Shown here one piece after another: positions 33,021 through 45,669 of a stretch of DNA of 64,000 bases. The position numbers and the translations under genes are program-made. The notes below the pieces were generated by a model. The model searched no databases. It had not been told where the DNA came from and worked only from the letters and a program-made list of their open reading frames with translations. How positions within the stretch are numbered: position 1 is the first letter of the stretch; every line of letters starts with the position of its first letter. The stretch spans positions 3,852,545-3,916,544 of the forward strand of contig CM059971.1 of the NCBI GenBank assembly GCA_030490835.1, read 5' to 3'. Origin of the DNA: Annona cherimola. Its lineage: Eukaryota; Streptophyta; Magnoliopsida; Magnoliales; Annonaceae.

Positions 33021-33480
33021 GTTAATAGACTTGGAGGACTTCGAGGAAGAAGGTGGCGTGGCCGATTCTGCGTAGGTAAAATAACAAAGCTTAACGAGAA
33101 GTTCAGCGTCAAACTCGTTCTGCGACTATGTGATTTTAAGCTGCAGGACATTTCATTTTTGTTCCACGCGTTCATTTTTTTACTGGCAATCTCAGCTTGG
33201 TGGGCGAGGGGTTGAGGGACGACGGATTTCGACGGCAAGAGAGGTGAGAGGAGTGCGACGACGGGCGAGAGGAGACACGGAAGCTCGGGACGACAGGAAG
33301 AGAGGTGAGAGGAGGAGCTGCGCGTGAAATGCGCAGCCTGAAAATTGAAATCTCCAAAAGCAAGAGACTCTACGCAGGATATTTTGCAGGGAAGCCCATG
33401 TCCTGGCAGCAAATCTCTCCTCCTCTATGCGCGCGCCAGATCCAACCTTAGGGAAGCTTTGCTGCTCCAACAGCAAGGCG
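33021..33480. other. GC-richer block between MITEs, no gene recognised
   Basis: Purine-rich on the plus strand (GAGAGGTGAGAGGAG repeats near 33235-33320), with overlapping ORFs of 60-140 codons on both strands that have no recognisable domain. The style is that of a 5' UTR or captured fragment. I found no evidence for a function. Confidence 0.4.
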
Positions 33481-33508
33481 ATTGCGTTCCATGTTTATAT
33501 ATATATAT

Positions 33509-33896
33509 GGAATATATTCTAGTGCAGCATGCTGCACCGGAATTTTCGGTGCAGCATCGCTGAAATGGGCCCCACATGATCATGAAATCATGATCTACTC
33601 CACCCATTGTATTTAGAATAATGTATTCTATTATCATACCAATTTTCATCCCAATCAGATATGTATATGGCCCCCATCTGAAAATGGTACAAATCCAACG
33701 TAATAAAATAGTTTGATGTAAATAACAACTTTAAAGTATCTGATTGGGATGAAAATTGGTATGGTTATAGAATACATTATTCTAAATACAATGGGTGGAG
33801 TAGATCATGATTTCATGATAATGTGGGGCCCATTTTGGGCCCACTGCACCGCTGTTCCGGTGCAGTGATGCTGCACCGGAACAGCCCTCTCTCTCT
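33509..33896. mobile_element. MITE family A copy 3
   Basis: Well preserved. The inner arms TGGGCCCCACATGATCATG and their complement GATTTCATGATAATGTGGGG pair. The right terminus is a hairpin, CTGTTCCGGTGCAG / CTGCACCGGAACAG, with a TGATG loop; the left contains GCTGCACCG / CGGTGCAGC. Confidence 0.85.
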
Positions 33897-33904
33897 ATAT
33901 ATAT

Positions 33905-35115
33905 ATCATATTACACAGAAATTTTTATACTTTATTCCTAATATACCCGAGATATTTTAACATTTAAATTTTAAAATACACTGATATTAATAAAATTTAA
34001 AATTTACATCGTTATGTCATAAGACATGCCTAAGAGGATGTAACGATCCTAATTAATAATATAAATACAATAATAATTTCAAATAAATCACAATATTTTA
34101 AGATATACAAAGACAGAGGATCAAGTGCCCATGTCCGACATGCAGGTCTGCACCAAATGATAAGTATGTCAATGATGCCGAAAATTTCATATGTTATATA
34201 ACAAACTATTAATAAATACTCTTACGTCAGCACGTAATAGATATGAATTCTAGACATTATAGATTTAAAATAAAATTATTTAACATTTATATCATTCTAT
34301 AAGTCATAAATTGAAAAGTATTCATACAAAAAAATTATTTTTATTCTTTCATATAAATTTATAATTTAAAATAGACTTAATTAAGCAAAATATTTTTAAT
34401 ATTATACATTTATAAACCCAATTTTTAACTCAAACCCAACCAATTTCCGTAAGGTTAAAATAGAATTGATTAATATGTGAAAAATAAGGTTAAAGTAAAG
34501 TTGGATTAAGATTTTATAATGCGAGTTAGGGTTATGTTTACCCCAATTCAAGTCAACCTGACCTAATTTATAACCCTAATTGCAACCCTTTCAATTTCAG
34601 TATAAGCTTGATGAATGAAACTTGAAGGACCGTGACAATGATGGCAAGAGAAAAATTAGGGGGTGAAATGCCGTGAGTGTGTAAGGAATTTTTTAAAATG
34701 TTGTAGATATAAAAGGAATAATGGCCAAATATTGTGGGTATAAGTAGATTTTTCCATATCTGTTTATTAAAGTTCATGGACAAAATCATCATCTTCCCTC
34801 CAACTGACGACCATTTGCGACGGGGTGGGTACCGGAGGACTTATTGGTGAAATGTTATAGGCATGCGAAATTTTTTTGATTTATTGTAAGTATAAAAGGA
34901 ATATTAGCTAAAAGTTGTGGGCACGTGGGGAATTTTTTTATTTTTTAAAATAAAAAAATAAATATGTAAAAGTATTGTAAAATAGAAAAACTTGATATAT
35001 AAATTAAATACAAATAAAAAAATAAGTTTATGAAGAAAAACTCAAAAAATGAAATAAAAGACGAATATTGTAACTTAAGTATAATACATATTGTATATAA
35101 TCACACATCTCTATA
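33905..35115. repeat. Interspersed repeat B, copy 1 (~1.2 kb)
   Basis: Collinear with 59136-60340. Shared blocks include CATCGTTATGTCATAAGACATGC, AGGATCAAGTGCCCATG, AATGATGCCGAAAATTTCAT and AAAGGACCGTGACA-type sequence. Non-coding; type unknown. Confidence 0.8.
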
Positions 35116-35117
35116 TA

Positions 35118-35640
35118 TTAAGGCTTCGCTTTTACATATATAACCGGGTTACATAGAAGCAATCTCATATAAATACCTTTATTTTTAAGATATTGATTAT
35201 TAATTTAAAATTGAATTCATTCATTATCTTTAACATTACTTGTTTATCTGGGAGACCAAGTCTCATTCAAATCAGATATGTGTTTGGCCACATTTCCTCA
35301 AAAAGATATATATTCACGTGTAAATTATGAAAAATATTTAGATCGATTGACATATATATTGAATGTAATAATACTTTACAAAATTGTTTATCCACATATT
35401 AGTAATATTTTAGATAGTTTAGATATTAAAAAAGCTACTTTAAAATTGATATTTTAGTATCGAATCATTTTATTATGTTGATTCTACATATTTATAGATG
35501 GGACACATACAATGAGATTAAAAAAATAAAAGAATTTCCAAGATACTATAAATAATGCTAAATGCAACAGATGAAGTTATTTTTATCAACCATCAAAATT
35601 TTAAAAATGAAAAGGGTTATATAGAAAAAGGATTTTGCAC
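35118..35640. repeat. Interspersed repeat F, copy 2
   Basis: Matches 60342-60868 and, more distantly, 11684-12205. It starts with a CTTCGC...TATATAACCGGGTTACATAG block. Here it abuts repeat B. Confidence 0.65.
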
Positions 35641-35658
35641 ACACACACACACATAGAG

Positions 35659-35989
35659 AAAGAGTAGTATTCTGGTGCGGCATCGCTGAAATGGGCCCCT
35701 TCATGATCATCAAATCATGATCTACTCCTCCCATTGTATCTAGAATAATGTATTCTATTACCATACCTATTTTCATCCAAATCAAATATGTATATGGGCT
35801 CCATCTGAAAATGGTACAAATCCAACGTAATAAAACAGTTTGACGTTAATAACAACTTTAAAGTAGTTCATTTGGATGAAAATTAGTATGATAATAAAAT
35901 ATATTATTCTAAATACAATGGGTAAAGTAGATCATGATTTCATTATCATATGGAGCCCATTTAAGCGATGCTGCACCTAAAACCCTCTC
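35659..35989. mobile_element. MITE family A copy 4
   Basis: Core as in other family A copies. Its ends GGTGCGGCATCGCTGAAATG and CATTTAAGCGATGCTGCACC pair with each other as ordinary terminal inverted repeats rather than forming separate hairpins. Confidence 0.8.
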
Positions 35990-36011
35990 ATATATATGAG
36001 AACTATATATA

Positions 36012-36374
36012 GAGAGTTATTCTGAAGCACCGCAATTGCACCGGAATAGCAGTACGTTAAAAATAGGTCTCACACATATTAGAATATAATGAAACTTTAT
36101 ACAATCATTTATCCATATATAAATTTTATAGCAAATGGTTGACATGTTGAAAAACCACTTTAAAGTTGTTACTTACATCAAACTAATTTATTACGTTGAA
36201 TTTGTATTATTTTCAGATGGGGTCCATACACATATCCGATTGGGATGAAAATTGGTATGATAATAGAATACATGATTTTAAATATAATGGGTAAAATAGA
36301 CTATAATTTTATGATCATGTGGGGCCTATTTTTGAGGTAGAGCACCATAATTTTGATGTAGTGAAGTTGTGCCA
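36012..36374. mobile_element. MITE family A copy 5
   Basis: Carries TCCGATTGGGATGAAAATTGG and GATCATGTGGGGCC blocks of family A with diverged ends (GAGAGTTATTCTGAAGCACC at the left). Confidence 0.7.
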
Positions 36375-36380
36375 ATACGA

Positions 36381-36755
36381 AATATATTCTTATGCAGTGA
36401 AGCTGCACCATAATTAATGGTACATTTGGCTAAAAATGAGCCCCACATGTACTTAAATATATAGATATTTTATATAACAATTTATCTATATAAATTTTAT
36501 AGCAAACGATTTACATGTTTAAAAAACTACTTTAAAGTTGTTATCTATAGCAACTATTTTATTACGTTGAATTTCAACATTTTTAGTTGGGGTCCACACA
36601 TATCACATTGGGATAAAAATTGGTATGATAATAAAATACATAATTCTAAACACAATGGGTAGAGTAGATTATAATTTTATGTTCATATGAAGGCTAATTT
36701 TTAGGCAACTGCATCATGATTTTAGTGCAACAAAGTTGCGCCTGAATATTTCTCT
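36381..36755. mobile_element. MITE family A copy 6
   Basis: Another diverged copy directly after copy 5 (TATTACGTTGAATTTCAAC, CACATTGGGATAAAAATTGG). The two adjacent copies may be a tandem insertion or a duplication. Confidence 0.65.
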
Positions 36756-36819
36756 ATAAATATTTATAAAATTATTAATCTAGATATATTTAAGCTATAA
36801 ATTAAGTTTGTATTTTGGA

Positions 36820-36821
<2 letters not shown>

Positions 36822-36856
<35 letters not shown>
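36822..36856. repeat. (TA)n microsatellite
   Basis: About 17 TA dinucleotides in a row. Confidence 0.9.
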
Positions 36857-36859
<3 letters not shown>

Positions 36860-37309
36860 ACTAAAAATAAGAATATTGTTGTCCTATGTATGTATATTTA
36901 GATGCAAAATTTTATAAAAATGGTTTTTGCCTCTAGTTATACTAAAGTTTCAATGCCATTTTAGCCTTTTTTTTTTTTTTCCTAAATCCTTCCAAGGAGC
37001 TGTGTTATCCATTTACAGTTTTTGTTCTTAAATCTTAATTGCTGCCCTTATAATTTTTCTATTTTATCTAACTCCAAAAAAAACAAATCTATTTTATCCA
37101 TGCAACTATCACATCTTTCTTTCCCTTTCTTAAGTTTTTTCTATTTCCACACTTACTTTTGGGTTCAGTTTAGTACCGTGAAAAGCTTGAAAAAATCGCA
37201 CAAAAATCGCACTCTTACTTACTCACCTTTAAATATATTTTGATATTTTAATTATTTAAATACCTTCTGTTTGCCTATCATTTGCCTCGGAAAAGATCAT
37301 TCGGCGTCA

Positions 37310-37670
37310 GGAGCACCGATCTTTTCCGACCGGTCAAAAAATATAATTTTTTGCATTTTTTTTGAAAAATAATTTTATAAACATGTTAATCTAATTATAT
37401 TTAATCTATAAATCAAGTTTTATCATTTTTGAATATGTATATATATTTATATTGGATTTTTAAATACAGGGGTATTTAAGTCATTTTATTTAAAATGACT
37501 TAAATACCCCTGTATTCAAAAATCCAAAATAAATATATATACATATCCAAAAATGATAAAAATTGATTTATAGATTAAATATAATTAGATTAACATGTTT
37601 ATAAAATTATTTTCAAAAAAAAAAAGCAAAAAAATATTTTTTTTGACCGGTCGGAAAAGATCGGTGCTCC
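37310..37670. mobile_element. Fold-back element, family E core with different ends (361 bp)
   Basis: Near-perfect palindrome. The ends are GGAGCACCGATCTTTTCCGA and its complement, with GACCGGTC next. The centre reads AAGTCATTTTATTTAAAATG with AAATACCCCTGTATT arms. The inner arms (TTAATCTAATTATATTTAAT and a CATTTTTGAATATG block) resemble those of family E. No clean target duplication. Confidence 0.8.
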
Positions 37671-39360
37671 GATACTGACCTGACCCATCTTCATCTTTTT
37701 GGCCAGCACTCTTGGCACATAGCAAACTAGGATTCTGGGTTAATTTGCTTTGTAATCTTTTGGCACCCATTCCAATAAGAACACATAAGCCCCTTCGCAA
37801 ATGCCGCTGTCCCACCCACAAGCATAGCCCTCAATACGACTGTTTGGTTTTATGTCCATTTTGAAGCACTGGCAACTCTGAATTTCCACAATACTTACAC
37901 CAAAAGAAGCAACTGTTTCACAGCCTAAGAGAGGAGGAAAGAATTGAAAATCTTTCACTACATTGTATTATTGTATACGATTTCCAGGCACTCATACGAA
38001 ATAGCAAAATTTCATGAATTTATTCGGAATTATCTAACCTTATTACACAGCCTGCATTATAGAAACTTAGTTTGATGGCTGAATAACAAGGGCCATCAAT
38101 TTTACCAGCTATTCCCAACAGCAGGCTTACTCCAACAAAATCCCTTGATTGGGAATACAGGTAGTTCATCACAGTCCCATCTCAGCCGAGGAATCAGCAT
38201 GGTTAGCGATTGAAACTTTCAGCATATGCATTTCAAGGGCAAGATCCCTCATACATGTTGGTGGGATCCAACGGACCAATGGTTCTACCTGACAGGTTGC
38301 AGGTGCAGCTGGTTGAAAAGTTTAAATTTGCTGTCATCTCTGCAAACAACTGTCTACTAGTGGCCAGCGAGCCCGCAGGAGGCATGAAAAAGCATCCTAT
38401 ACAATAAATGATGACAGATTCCAAAGCTTCACCTACGCCAAGCACCTAAATTGCAACCCCCCTATAATTTCTACACAATGCGACATTCACCCCATCCACT
38501 AAAAGTAGGTATAACATTATGTTCCAATGCCATGAAGATGAAAACCCCTCCAGCCACAACCATAGATGTTAAAGGCATGCCTAGGTTCAAGGCTCATTCA
38601 GTCGCCTCATATGCAACAACCTGTTGAACCATTAGGTGTCCCGAGTAGAAGACAAGCCACAAACAATCTCCATTAATCATGTTGTGGGGGGGGGGTGGGG
38701 TGGGGGGTGGGGAACTACTGCCAGCATCCTGACCTATTCAATGCAAGGCTCTTGCCTATAATCTTATCTTATGAAACTTACAAAAATTCCCTTCATCATC
38801 TTCATGGCTTCACCGGCCATTTTTAGTCATCCAAGATTCAGCTCATTGACCTCGCTAGTCACTCCTAATTGACAATATATATATATATTTTTCCTCTTTC
38901 AACAATGATTATCATCTATCTTTCAGTTTTCTCACAAAAATGTAAAGAAACATGTCATTGAGTGTGCAAATACATACAAGTGCTAAAACCAATATCCATA
39001 AATACATTGGACCATTATATTCACTTCCTACTAAAATGCTTGAATCTCGATGTCCAAATTTGCCATTTGATTTTGCTTAACATCATTCTCCATACCAGTG
39101 ATGGGGTTAGATAAATGCAATCTAAAGATCAAGAAAGAAACCTATCCAAAAAAAAGATCAAGAAAGAACTATACTTGGATTATGCACATTGTAACAGTTT
39201 TGGTGAACCACCATGTATTTCACTTTTTGAGCTCTTATGCATCCGAAAATTTCAAAATTCATGCCAAATCCAAAATTTAAGTTAGCCACAGAAGAGAAAA
39301 TTAAAAATAAGAAGAAAATACTCATAAGTACCTATTCTATAACTTTCCACAAATTTTATG
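37671..39360. other. Intergenic stretch with an unidentified minus-strand ORF
   Basis: 37740-37958 (minus) reads as a 72-residue ORF with a mixed, protein-like composition (e.g. CFKMDIKPNSRIEGYACGWD). I do not recognise the family and saw no flanking exons. The rest has no supported gene. 38560-38640 contains a GCATGCCTAGGTTCAAGGC patch like dispersed plant repeats. Confidence 0.3.
38681..38713 (+). repeat. G-rich tract with G-quadruplex potential
   Basis: A 10-base G run is followed by TGGGG, TGGGGGG and TGGGG, giving at least four runs of four or more G within about 33 bases. Confidence 0.85.
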
Positions 39361-39367
39361 CATTATT

Positions 39368-39545
39368 CTTAGCCTCGGTGCAACGGTAAGAGTTGTCGCC
39401 GTGTGACCTGGAGGTCACGAGTTCGAGTGGAAATAGCCTCTTGCAAAAAATGCAGGGTAAGACTACGTACTATAGACCCAATGTGGTCCGACCCTTCCCC
39501 GAACCCTGCGCGTAGCGGAAGCTTAATGCACCGTGCTAGCCTTCA
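39368..39545 (+). mobile_element. Au-type SINE
   Basis: Box A-like GTGCAACGGTAAGAGTTG, box B-like GTCACGAGTTCGAGT, then the features typical of Au SINEs: GCCTCTTGCAAAAAATGCAG, GGTAAGACTACGTAC, ATAGACCCAATGTGGTCCGA, CCCTTCCCCGAACCCTGCGC and GTAGCGGAAGCTTAATGCAC. It has a diverged sequence. Flanking ATTCTT repeats might be a remnant of the target duplication. Confidence 0.9.
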
Positions 39546-39691
39546 TAAGGCAATTCTTGTAGAGATGAAGGTAAGACATAAATATTATCTTATCCATAGC
39601 CTCACTCGACTGGTCCAATGAATGCTTCATCGCAAATGTTCAATCTGTATAATTTTTATATGGAACCCCAACACATTTTTTTATTGTACTA

Positions 39692-40000
39692 AGGGTATAT
39701 TTGTTTATAACAAAAACTTTTTAAACTAAAAACTTTTCAATGTAAAACTTTTTACTCTCCATTATTAACCTAATTTTTAATTATTTCTTCACATCTTCTT
39801 ATATAAGCGCCCTACTTTTTAATTATTTATACATAACTAACTTATCTATTTTAATTTTATTTTCTTTACTCGTCATTACCTTTATTATATCACATCATTT
39901 TTTACTACTTTAAAGCCTTTTACACCACAAATTTGTTATCCAAAAATTTTATCACTTCTCAAACACACTCCAAAAGTTTTACACTTTCCAAACATATCCT
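39692..40000. mobile_element. MITE family C copy
   Basis: AAGGGTATATTTGTTTATAA ... CTTTCCAAACATATCCT ends, with the T-rich interior (CTCGTCATTACC, TTATATCACATCATTTTTT) shared by family C. Confidence 0.7.
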
Positions 40001-42240
40001 AAATTTAAAACACCATATAACATCATACAATAAAATTGAAACATGAACTAGAAGTCTAGATGTCCTGCTTCTACTACACGAAGCATAGAAATCCTCCATC
40101 TCTCCTACAAAAGTTTGATGACGATTTTCTTTTCTTTTTTTTTTTTCACAAGAATTCCAAGGGCCTTTTGTGTCGCTTTTTCCACACCATTAGGCCTCAA
40201 ATGCCTCTAAGTAAAAAATATGGCACCAGTATAGAAACACAAAATCTAACATGTTGTTTGATCCATCAACTCTTAGACAAAAATTTGTCTTTTTTTAACT
40301 ACCATAATCTGCATAAGTTAGTCTCCATTTTAAATTTCAACCAAACAGAAATTGATGGCATACCTCTACAGGAAATCAAACCAGAGAATGTTTTCTTAAC
40401 ACAATTAATTACCTTTTATAATAGATAGATATCATCCACATTTGTTTTGGAAGACATTCTGTGTCCTGGTAGTCCTTTATATGTATCATTTTCCCTCATA
40501 GAACATACTTAAACATAATAACTTTCAATAGAATAAGAAAAAAAATTGAAATGCATTTACCACTCTGCATCATGTCACACGTCCATGCATCAAACAGGAG
40601 TAAGAAATTTGAGCCATAAGAGCCACGCAAACAATTTCCATTAGCATTAGTTCATCTCAAGTAGAAACAGGAGTACTCCTAAACTGGCAAAAGCTGATGT
40701 TGAAAATTTCTTGTATGAAATTTCTATAGATCAAGAGTGCAGTTGCAGAGCGAGTGGGGGAACTATGCATGGAAGAGGTAAAACTTTTCAATGAGGGAAG
40801 CAAGAACCTGGAGAATAAGAACGCAGAAGAAGAATAAAGTAGAAAAGAATAAAGAATTTGGATTCAATATGTGATCATTATAATTTTTTTTATTACATCT
40901 ACAATCATTATAATTGACTCAACCCACTAAATTTCTTTCTATGTATAGAAGATCTCTATGCAAAATTAAAACCCCAATTAAACTGCATATACTTAAAAAT
41001 TCAAAATAAAACAATAAGGAATTCAAGCCATTTATCAAGTTGATCTATGTTTTCATTGCTTGATGCATAGGTAAGTTAGAAATTAGCTCCCAAAATCCCA
41101 CGTAAAAATATTCCTGAAAATAAATAAACCGCAATGTATCCATAAATCTTATTGCATTCTACGTCAAAGGAACTTCATCTTTAGAAACTAGCTCCCAAAA
41201 TCCCACATAAAAATACTCCTGAAAATAAAGAAACCACAATGTATCCATAGACCTTATTGCATTCTACATCAAAGGAACTTCATCTTTTGAGCTGCCACGT
41301 TGCATCTCTTATGAATGACTGCAGGAGTTTGAAAGGTCAGAATCCTATGTGCCATGTCTGTTCGATAAGAAGCAAAAGAAACACACTTCTTTTCAGAAAT
41401 AAATAAATAAATAAAACAAAGGTTTACGTGTTATGCAGGAATTGGGGGTCATATGCTCCTATTCATTCACTATAACTTACCGCTACTAATGAATCAAATG
41501 GGTGCTGACGGAATGAATGGTCGTGTTCATGAGCTTTCCCACATCTAGTGAAAGGAAAGGAATTTCAATGGCTGCAGGAGTAATTAATGTTTAGCAAACA
41601 TCAGATTATTTTACATTTTTAACAATTACAAGTATATAAGCAATAATGCAAAAAATTTCAGTGTATAAAAGATCCCATCACATTCAAATGTCATCAATGC
41701 ATAAAATGCTTACGATTAATACCTGAGGTTCATAGCTGTTTGAGCAAGCTTAGCTACGTTTTGTTCAGGAATAAAAGACACTGGTAGGGTTGCAAAAAAT
41801 CCCAAACTCTCATCAATATTTCAATCAGGCCATCATCATAAAACCATGAGGGTTCAAGGTGCACCTAGGCATCCACCAAGGCTCAAGATACGCCTGGGCA
41901 CACTTTTTGCAACTTGATAAGTTTCCAGCAAGGCTCCTTCACTGAGGGACATGCCTTATTCAACTTTTGCTAAGTTGCTAGATGCGGCATTGGTATGTTC
42001 AACTCTTTCATTAAGTAAAACTAACATGATTTTAAAAAGCTGTTTGTGTAGTTACTTGTTCTCTTTGGAGTTTAGACCCTCTTTGAGTAATATTGATCCA
42101 TTGGGTATAAATATTGAATGTTAGAATAATGAAAATTGGATAGTCTTTACTCTTAAAGGTTGTAGTTAGGATAATATAATATTTGAATAATCTCATCATT
42201 TTATTCTTATAAATTGCATATATTATTTAATTTTACACAA
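40001..42240. other. Intergenic stretch, no gene recognised
   Basis: Contains a 122-codon ORF (40060-40428, plus) with no recognisable domain and a tandem duplication at 41079-41288. Nothing else supported. Confidence 0.4.
41079..41288. repeat. Tandem duplication, 105-bp unit, two copies
   Basis: 41079-41183 and 41184-41288 share TAGCTCCCAAAATCCCAC and AAAGGAACTTCATCTTT with about ten mismatches. Confidence 0.9.
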
Positions 42241-42509
42241 GGCATGCTTGTTTAACAAAAAACTTTTCAATTTAGAACTTTTTACTCTTCACAACTACCC
42301 TATTTTTAAATCTTGTTTCATATCTTCCTATACAACTATCCTACATTTTGATATTTCTATACAACTATCCATACAAATAACCTATCTATTTTAATTTTAT
42401 TCTGTTTACTCATCATTATACTATTATATCATATCATTTTCTCCCAATTCAAAAGCTTTTACACAAAAAACTTTTCATCTAAAAGTTCTATCACTTCCCA
42501 AACACACCC
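42241..42509. mobile_element. MITE family C copy
   Basis: Family C interior with a CCCAAACACACCCA right end; the left end is worn. Confidence 0.65.
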
Positions 42510-42876
42510 ATCATGTGTGCCTTGCACCACTCAGGTGTGTCCCTCACCTGTCCACTTTTTTTGTGCCTAGGCCCTAAGATCTTTTGTGCCTTGGAGTGCC
42601 TTGTGCCTCGAATAATCATGAACCACTCAATACAGCAAAAGTTAGTGTTTAGAGACTTGTTGGGAGCAGGAATGATTATTGAGTTTAAACACAAACAAGA
42701 ACCAACAAAAAGACTTGCGGATATTGGAAAAAAGGACCATAAGCATTTGAAAAGCACCAATTAGGCTAAGTGGCACTATTGCTAATCAAACATCTTATGG
42801 AGCCCCCTTAGAGAAAAAATAGTTATATTTTGGGCCAGTCATGAATCATTGCATTCAGTAATGAAACAAATAAAAA

Positions 42877-43633
42877 ATGTTAATTCTAAATATACCTGCT
42901 ACATTTGTCCTTAATTCAAATATACCCACTAAGTTTAAAAATTTTCAAATATACTCACTAAGGATGTGTTTGGATAAACATATATGTTTTCAAATTAGAA
43001 CTTTTCATTCTCTACAACTATCCTATTTTTTAATTATTTCTTTACATCTTAGCATACAACTACCTTACTTTTCAATTATTTGTACATAATTATCCATATA
43101 ACTAACATATATATTTTAACTTTATTCTCTTTACTTCTCATCATTGCCTCTATCATATCACATTATTTTATATTATTTTAAAATCTTTTACATAAAAATT
43201 TTTTCATTCGAAAGTTTTATTATTTCCTAAACACACCATAAGTGTGGATGAAATTTCGTTTGTACCCATTTCGTCAACAAAACTAAAAATCACCAATATC
43301 CATCATAGGAAATGTCCAAAATACCCTTATAATTTGATAATGGTAGTCTTTCAGCTATGACAAAAGTTAGACAATGCAATGAAAACGCATCCGACTTGAA
43401 AGAGAAGCCAGGCAAATTGAGTTTTGAAAATCTGGATATAGTGGCAATGACAATTGATGTTGATCAACTGGGGTTAGTATGAGATTTTAAAATTATTAAA
43501 TGTTATTAACTGTCATATTGGATATATTTGAAATTAATTGGACACTTAGTGGGTATGTGTGAAAATTTTCAAATTTCAAGGGTATATTTGTAGTTCAAGG
43601 TAAACGAAGTGGATATATTTAAAATTAACTTTA
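42877..43633. mobile_element. MITE family D copy with a nested family C element
   Basis: The left arm AAATATACCCACTAAGTTT pairs with a diverged right arm near 43540-43633 (CTTAGTGGGTATGTGTG and TGGATATATTTAAAATTAAC). The left arm is interrupted at 42960-43237 by a family C MITE (GGATGTGTTTGG ... CCTAAACACACC), possibly with a TAA target duplication. Confidence 0.65.
42960..43237. mobile_element. MITE family C copy nested in a family D MITE
   Basis: Starts GGATGTGTTTGG and ends CCTAAACACACC; the interior matches family C. It interrupts ACTCAC/TAAGTGTGG of the host element. Confidence 0.75.
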
Positions 43634-44700
43634 AAAAAAATCAAAACAAAATTAGTGATGCATCAGCTCATGGTGAACAATTTCTCCTTTGGCAATGATC
43701 TTGAAGACGGAAAGAATAGCAGCCACATTATGATTTTACAAATTAAGTAAAAAGTTATGTTTGTTAGCCTAGTAGAGAAGATAAGAAGAATTCATCAACA
43801 ACCACTCAAAGAAAACAAAAAACCTGCATGAACACTTTCCAAAAGCCTAATAACTGCATTTTAATTTTTTTTTTTTTAAATCAAGACAACTATTGCCCTA
43901 TTTTCATTCCCTCTGAACTCCACAGCCTGAATACAAACATCCTTGTTTGAAAGCGGATCTCTCACTCCTCCAATTTGATAGAACATGTTTATTCCAAGCG
44001 TTCACAACCAGTCAAGTTCCAATAGTGGAAAGATAAGACAACTGAAAAGGAATCAAGAAAACTACAAACTGCATCATAGGAAGAGTTCATCCATCCATGT
44101 CAAGATTCTCTTGCTACGGACTATATTTGCTATTTATTCAACATCGAACGCATCTGTGATTCATAGCTTCCGAGTACATTCAACAGAGCTAGTTAAATTC
44201 CAAGGAATAGCTTACAGTGCCAGTAGCCTGTTTAAGGCCTTAAGGGGATCGATGAACGAGTAGTTTGATAAAGAAAATAACAATAACAATCCTGTTTGGA
44301 GTTTCTTATCCAAAACTTTTGCACCCATGAAAATTGTTGATGTTCGCTAATGAAGAATTACCTACCAAAGTCACCCAAGTAATGATCGCGCAAAAAAGCT
44401 GATATAAGGACCTCACAAGAATATGTTTATCAAATTTCCAAGAGTTCCCCAAAACATCCAAAATTTCGCTTTCCAAATTGAAGAATCGTTCTATCACATT
44501 CAATGATGGCTTTCAATTATGCAGAGTGAGCATTCGAAAGCTTCCGGACACAATATTTCAGAAAACCAAATCCAGACAAAAATTACCCAGATCATACGCA
44601 CAGGAAACCATGATTTCTCGCGTAATTCAGCAGCACAATGGCATAGCGAGGAGGTCAAAAACAATCAATGGATTAGAGAAATGAAATCTTGACCTTTTGG
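43634..44700. other. Intergenic stretch, no gene recognised
   Basis: Non-repetitive sequence with short ORFs only. If the island at 44700-44995 is a minus-strand promoter, this would hold its first intron or body, but no conserved exon is visible. Confidence 0.35.
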
Positions 44701-44995
44701 AAATTCTCCAGAGAGCAGTGATGAGATAAGTATGGGTAAGACAACAGGGAGAAACGAAGGGTTATGAGAAGTGATTAAAAAAGGGAATTTGCAAGAAGAA
44801 AAACTAGGAAATCAAACAAAGGGAAAAGCGGATGCAGAAAGAGAGGAAGCTGAACGAACCTTTCAGAGGCAGGCTGCAGGAGAAGAAGCGGTTTTTTTTT
44901 TCCTTCGGATGTTAGACACGGTGTGTTTTGGCGGAGTGCTTTTGGGGCTTGAAGAGGCCGCATCGGGCTGCCCACTTGGGCTTACATTGGGCTAG
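44700..44995 (-). promoter_or_regulatory. Possible minus-strand promoter and 5' leader
   Basis: Read on the minus strand from 44995, there are three GCCCA-type elements (AGCCCAATGTAAGCCCAAG, GGGCAGCCCGATG), followed by a pyrimidine-rich leader (CTTCCTCTCTTTCTGC) and a possible donor CTGAAAG/GTTCGTT near 44860. This arrangement is common for plant housekeeping promoters with a non-coding first exon. No downstream coding exon was identified, so it may be orphaned. Confidence 0.35.
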
Positions 44996-45669
44996 TGATT
45001 AAGCTAGCCAGAAAAGAGAGGCAAAACTAGAGGTATAAATCTGTTTGAGTTGACTGGAGTTGAGATCAACTCTAACCTTATTTATAAGCTTGATCTAGTA
45101 TTCAATATTATTTTTAAAACTTGAATCCAACCCTAAACTAAATCCATATAAATCGGTTTAGTTTGGGTTACAAATTGGGTTAATAAATATATAATATTTT
45201 AAAAAAATTTCTTAATTAAATTCAATTAAAAAATATAAAATTAATCTTTTTATGGAAATTTCTTCCATTTTATGACTTATACTATAACATAATTGTTAGG
45301 TAATCATATTTATAAGTATTAATGTCTATTTAATGTTTATGTATCATATGATTCTATATACTAATTTTTAAGTAATTATTAAACATGATTGAAACATAAT
45401 TGATCTTGTATGACTATTTTTAAATAATCTATTATATTTTGTACTAACAAATGAAATTAAGCAGGTCAAGTTGACAAAAATTTAACTTAAATCAATTCAT
45501 TTTTGAGATTAAGTTAAAATGAATTGAATTATGTAACTTTTTTTTAATGCCTAACTCAACCCTATCAGACATCTGGTTTGGTTAGTTGGGTTTGGGTTGA
45601 GACCAACTCTATTTCACCTTTAGCGTAAACCACATTACACTTGTGTGCATGTTGAGTACATGTGTGTAT
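44996..45669. other. AT-rich stretch with possible worn transposon ends
   Basis: GAGTTGAGATCAACTCTAACC near 45058 and GGTTGAGACCAACTC near 45595, with GGTTTAGTTTGGGTT-like repeats between, suggest a diverged hAT-like element. The borders cannot be set. Confidence 0.35.

Noticed and set aside
33000..33480. Overlapping ORFs of 60-141 codons between two MITEs
   Set aside because: Open on both strands in a purine-rich block; no domain recognised.
40060..40428. 122-codon ORF
   Set aside because: Phe/Leu/Lys-rich with homopolymer runs, no recognisable domain, no flanking exons.
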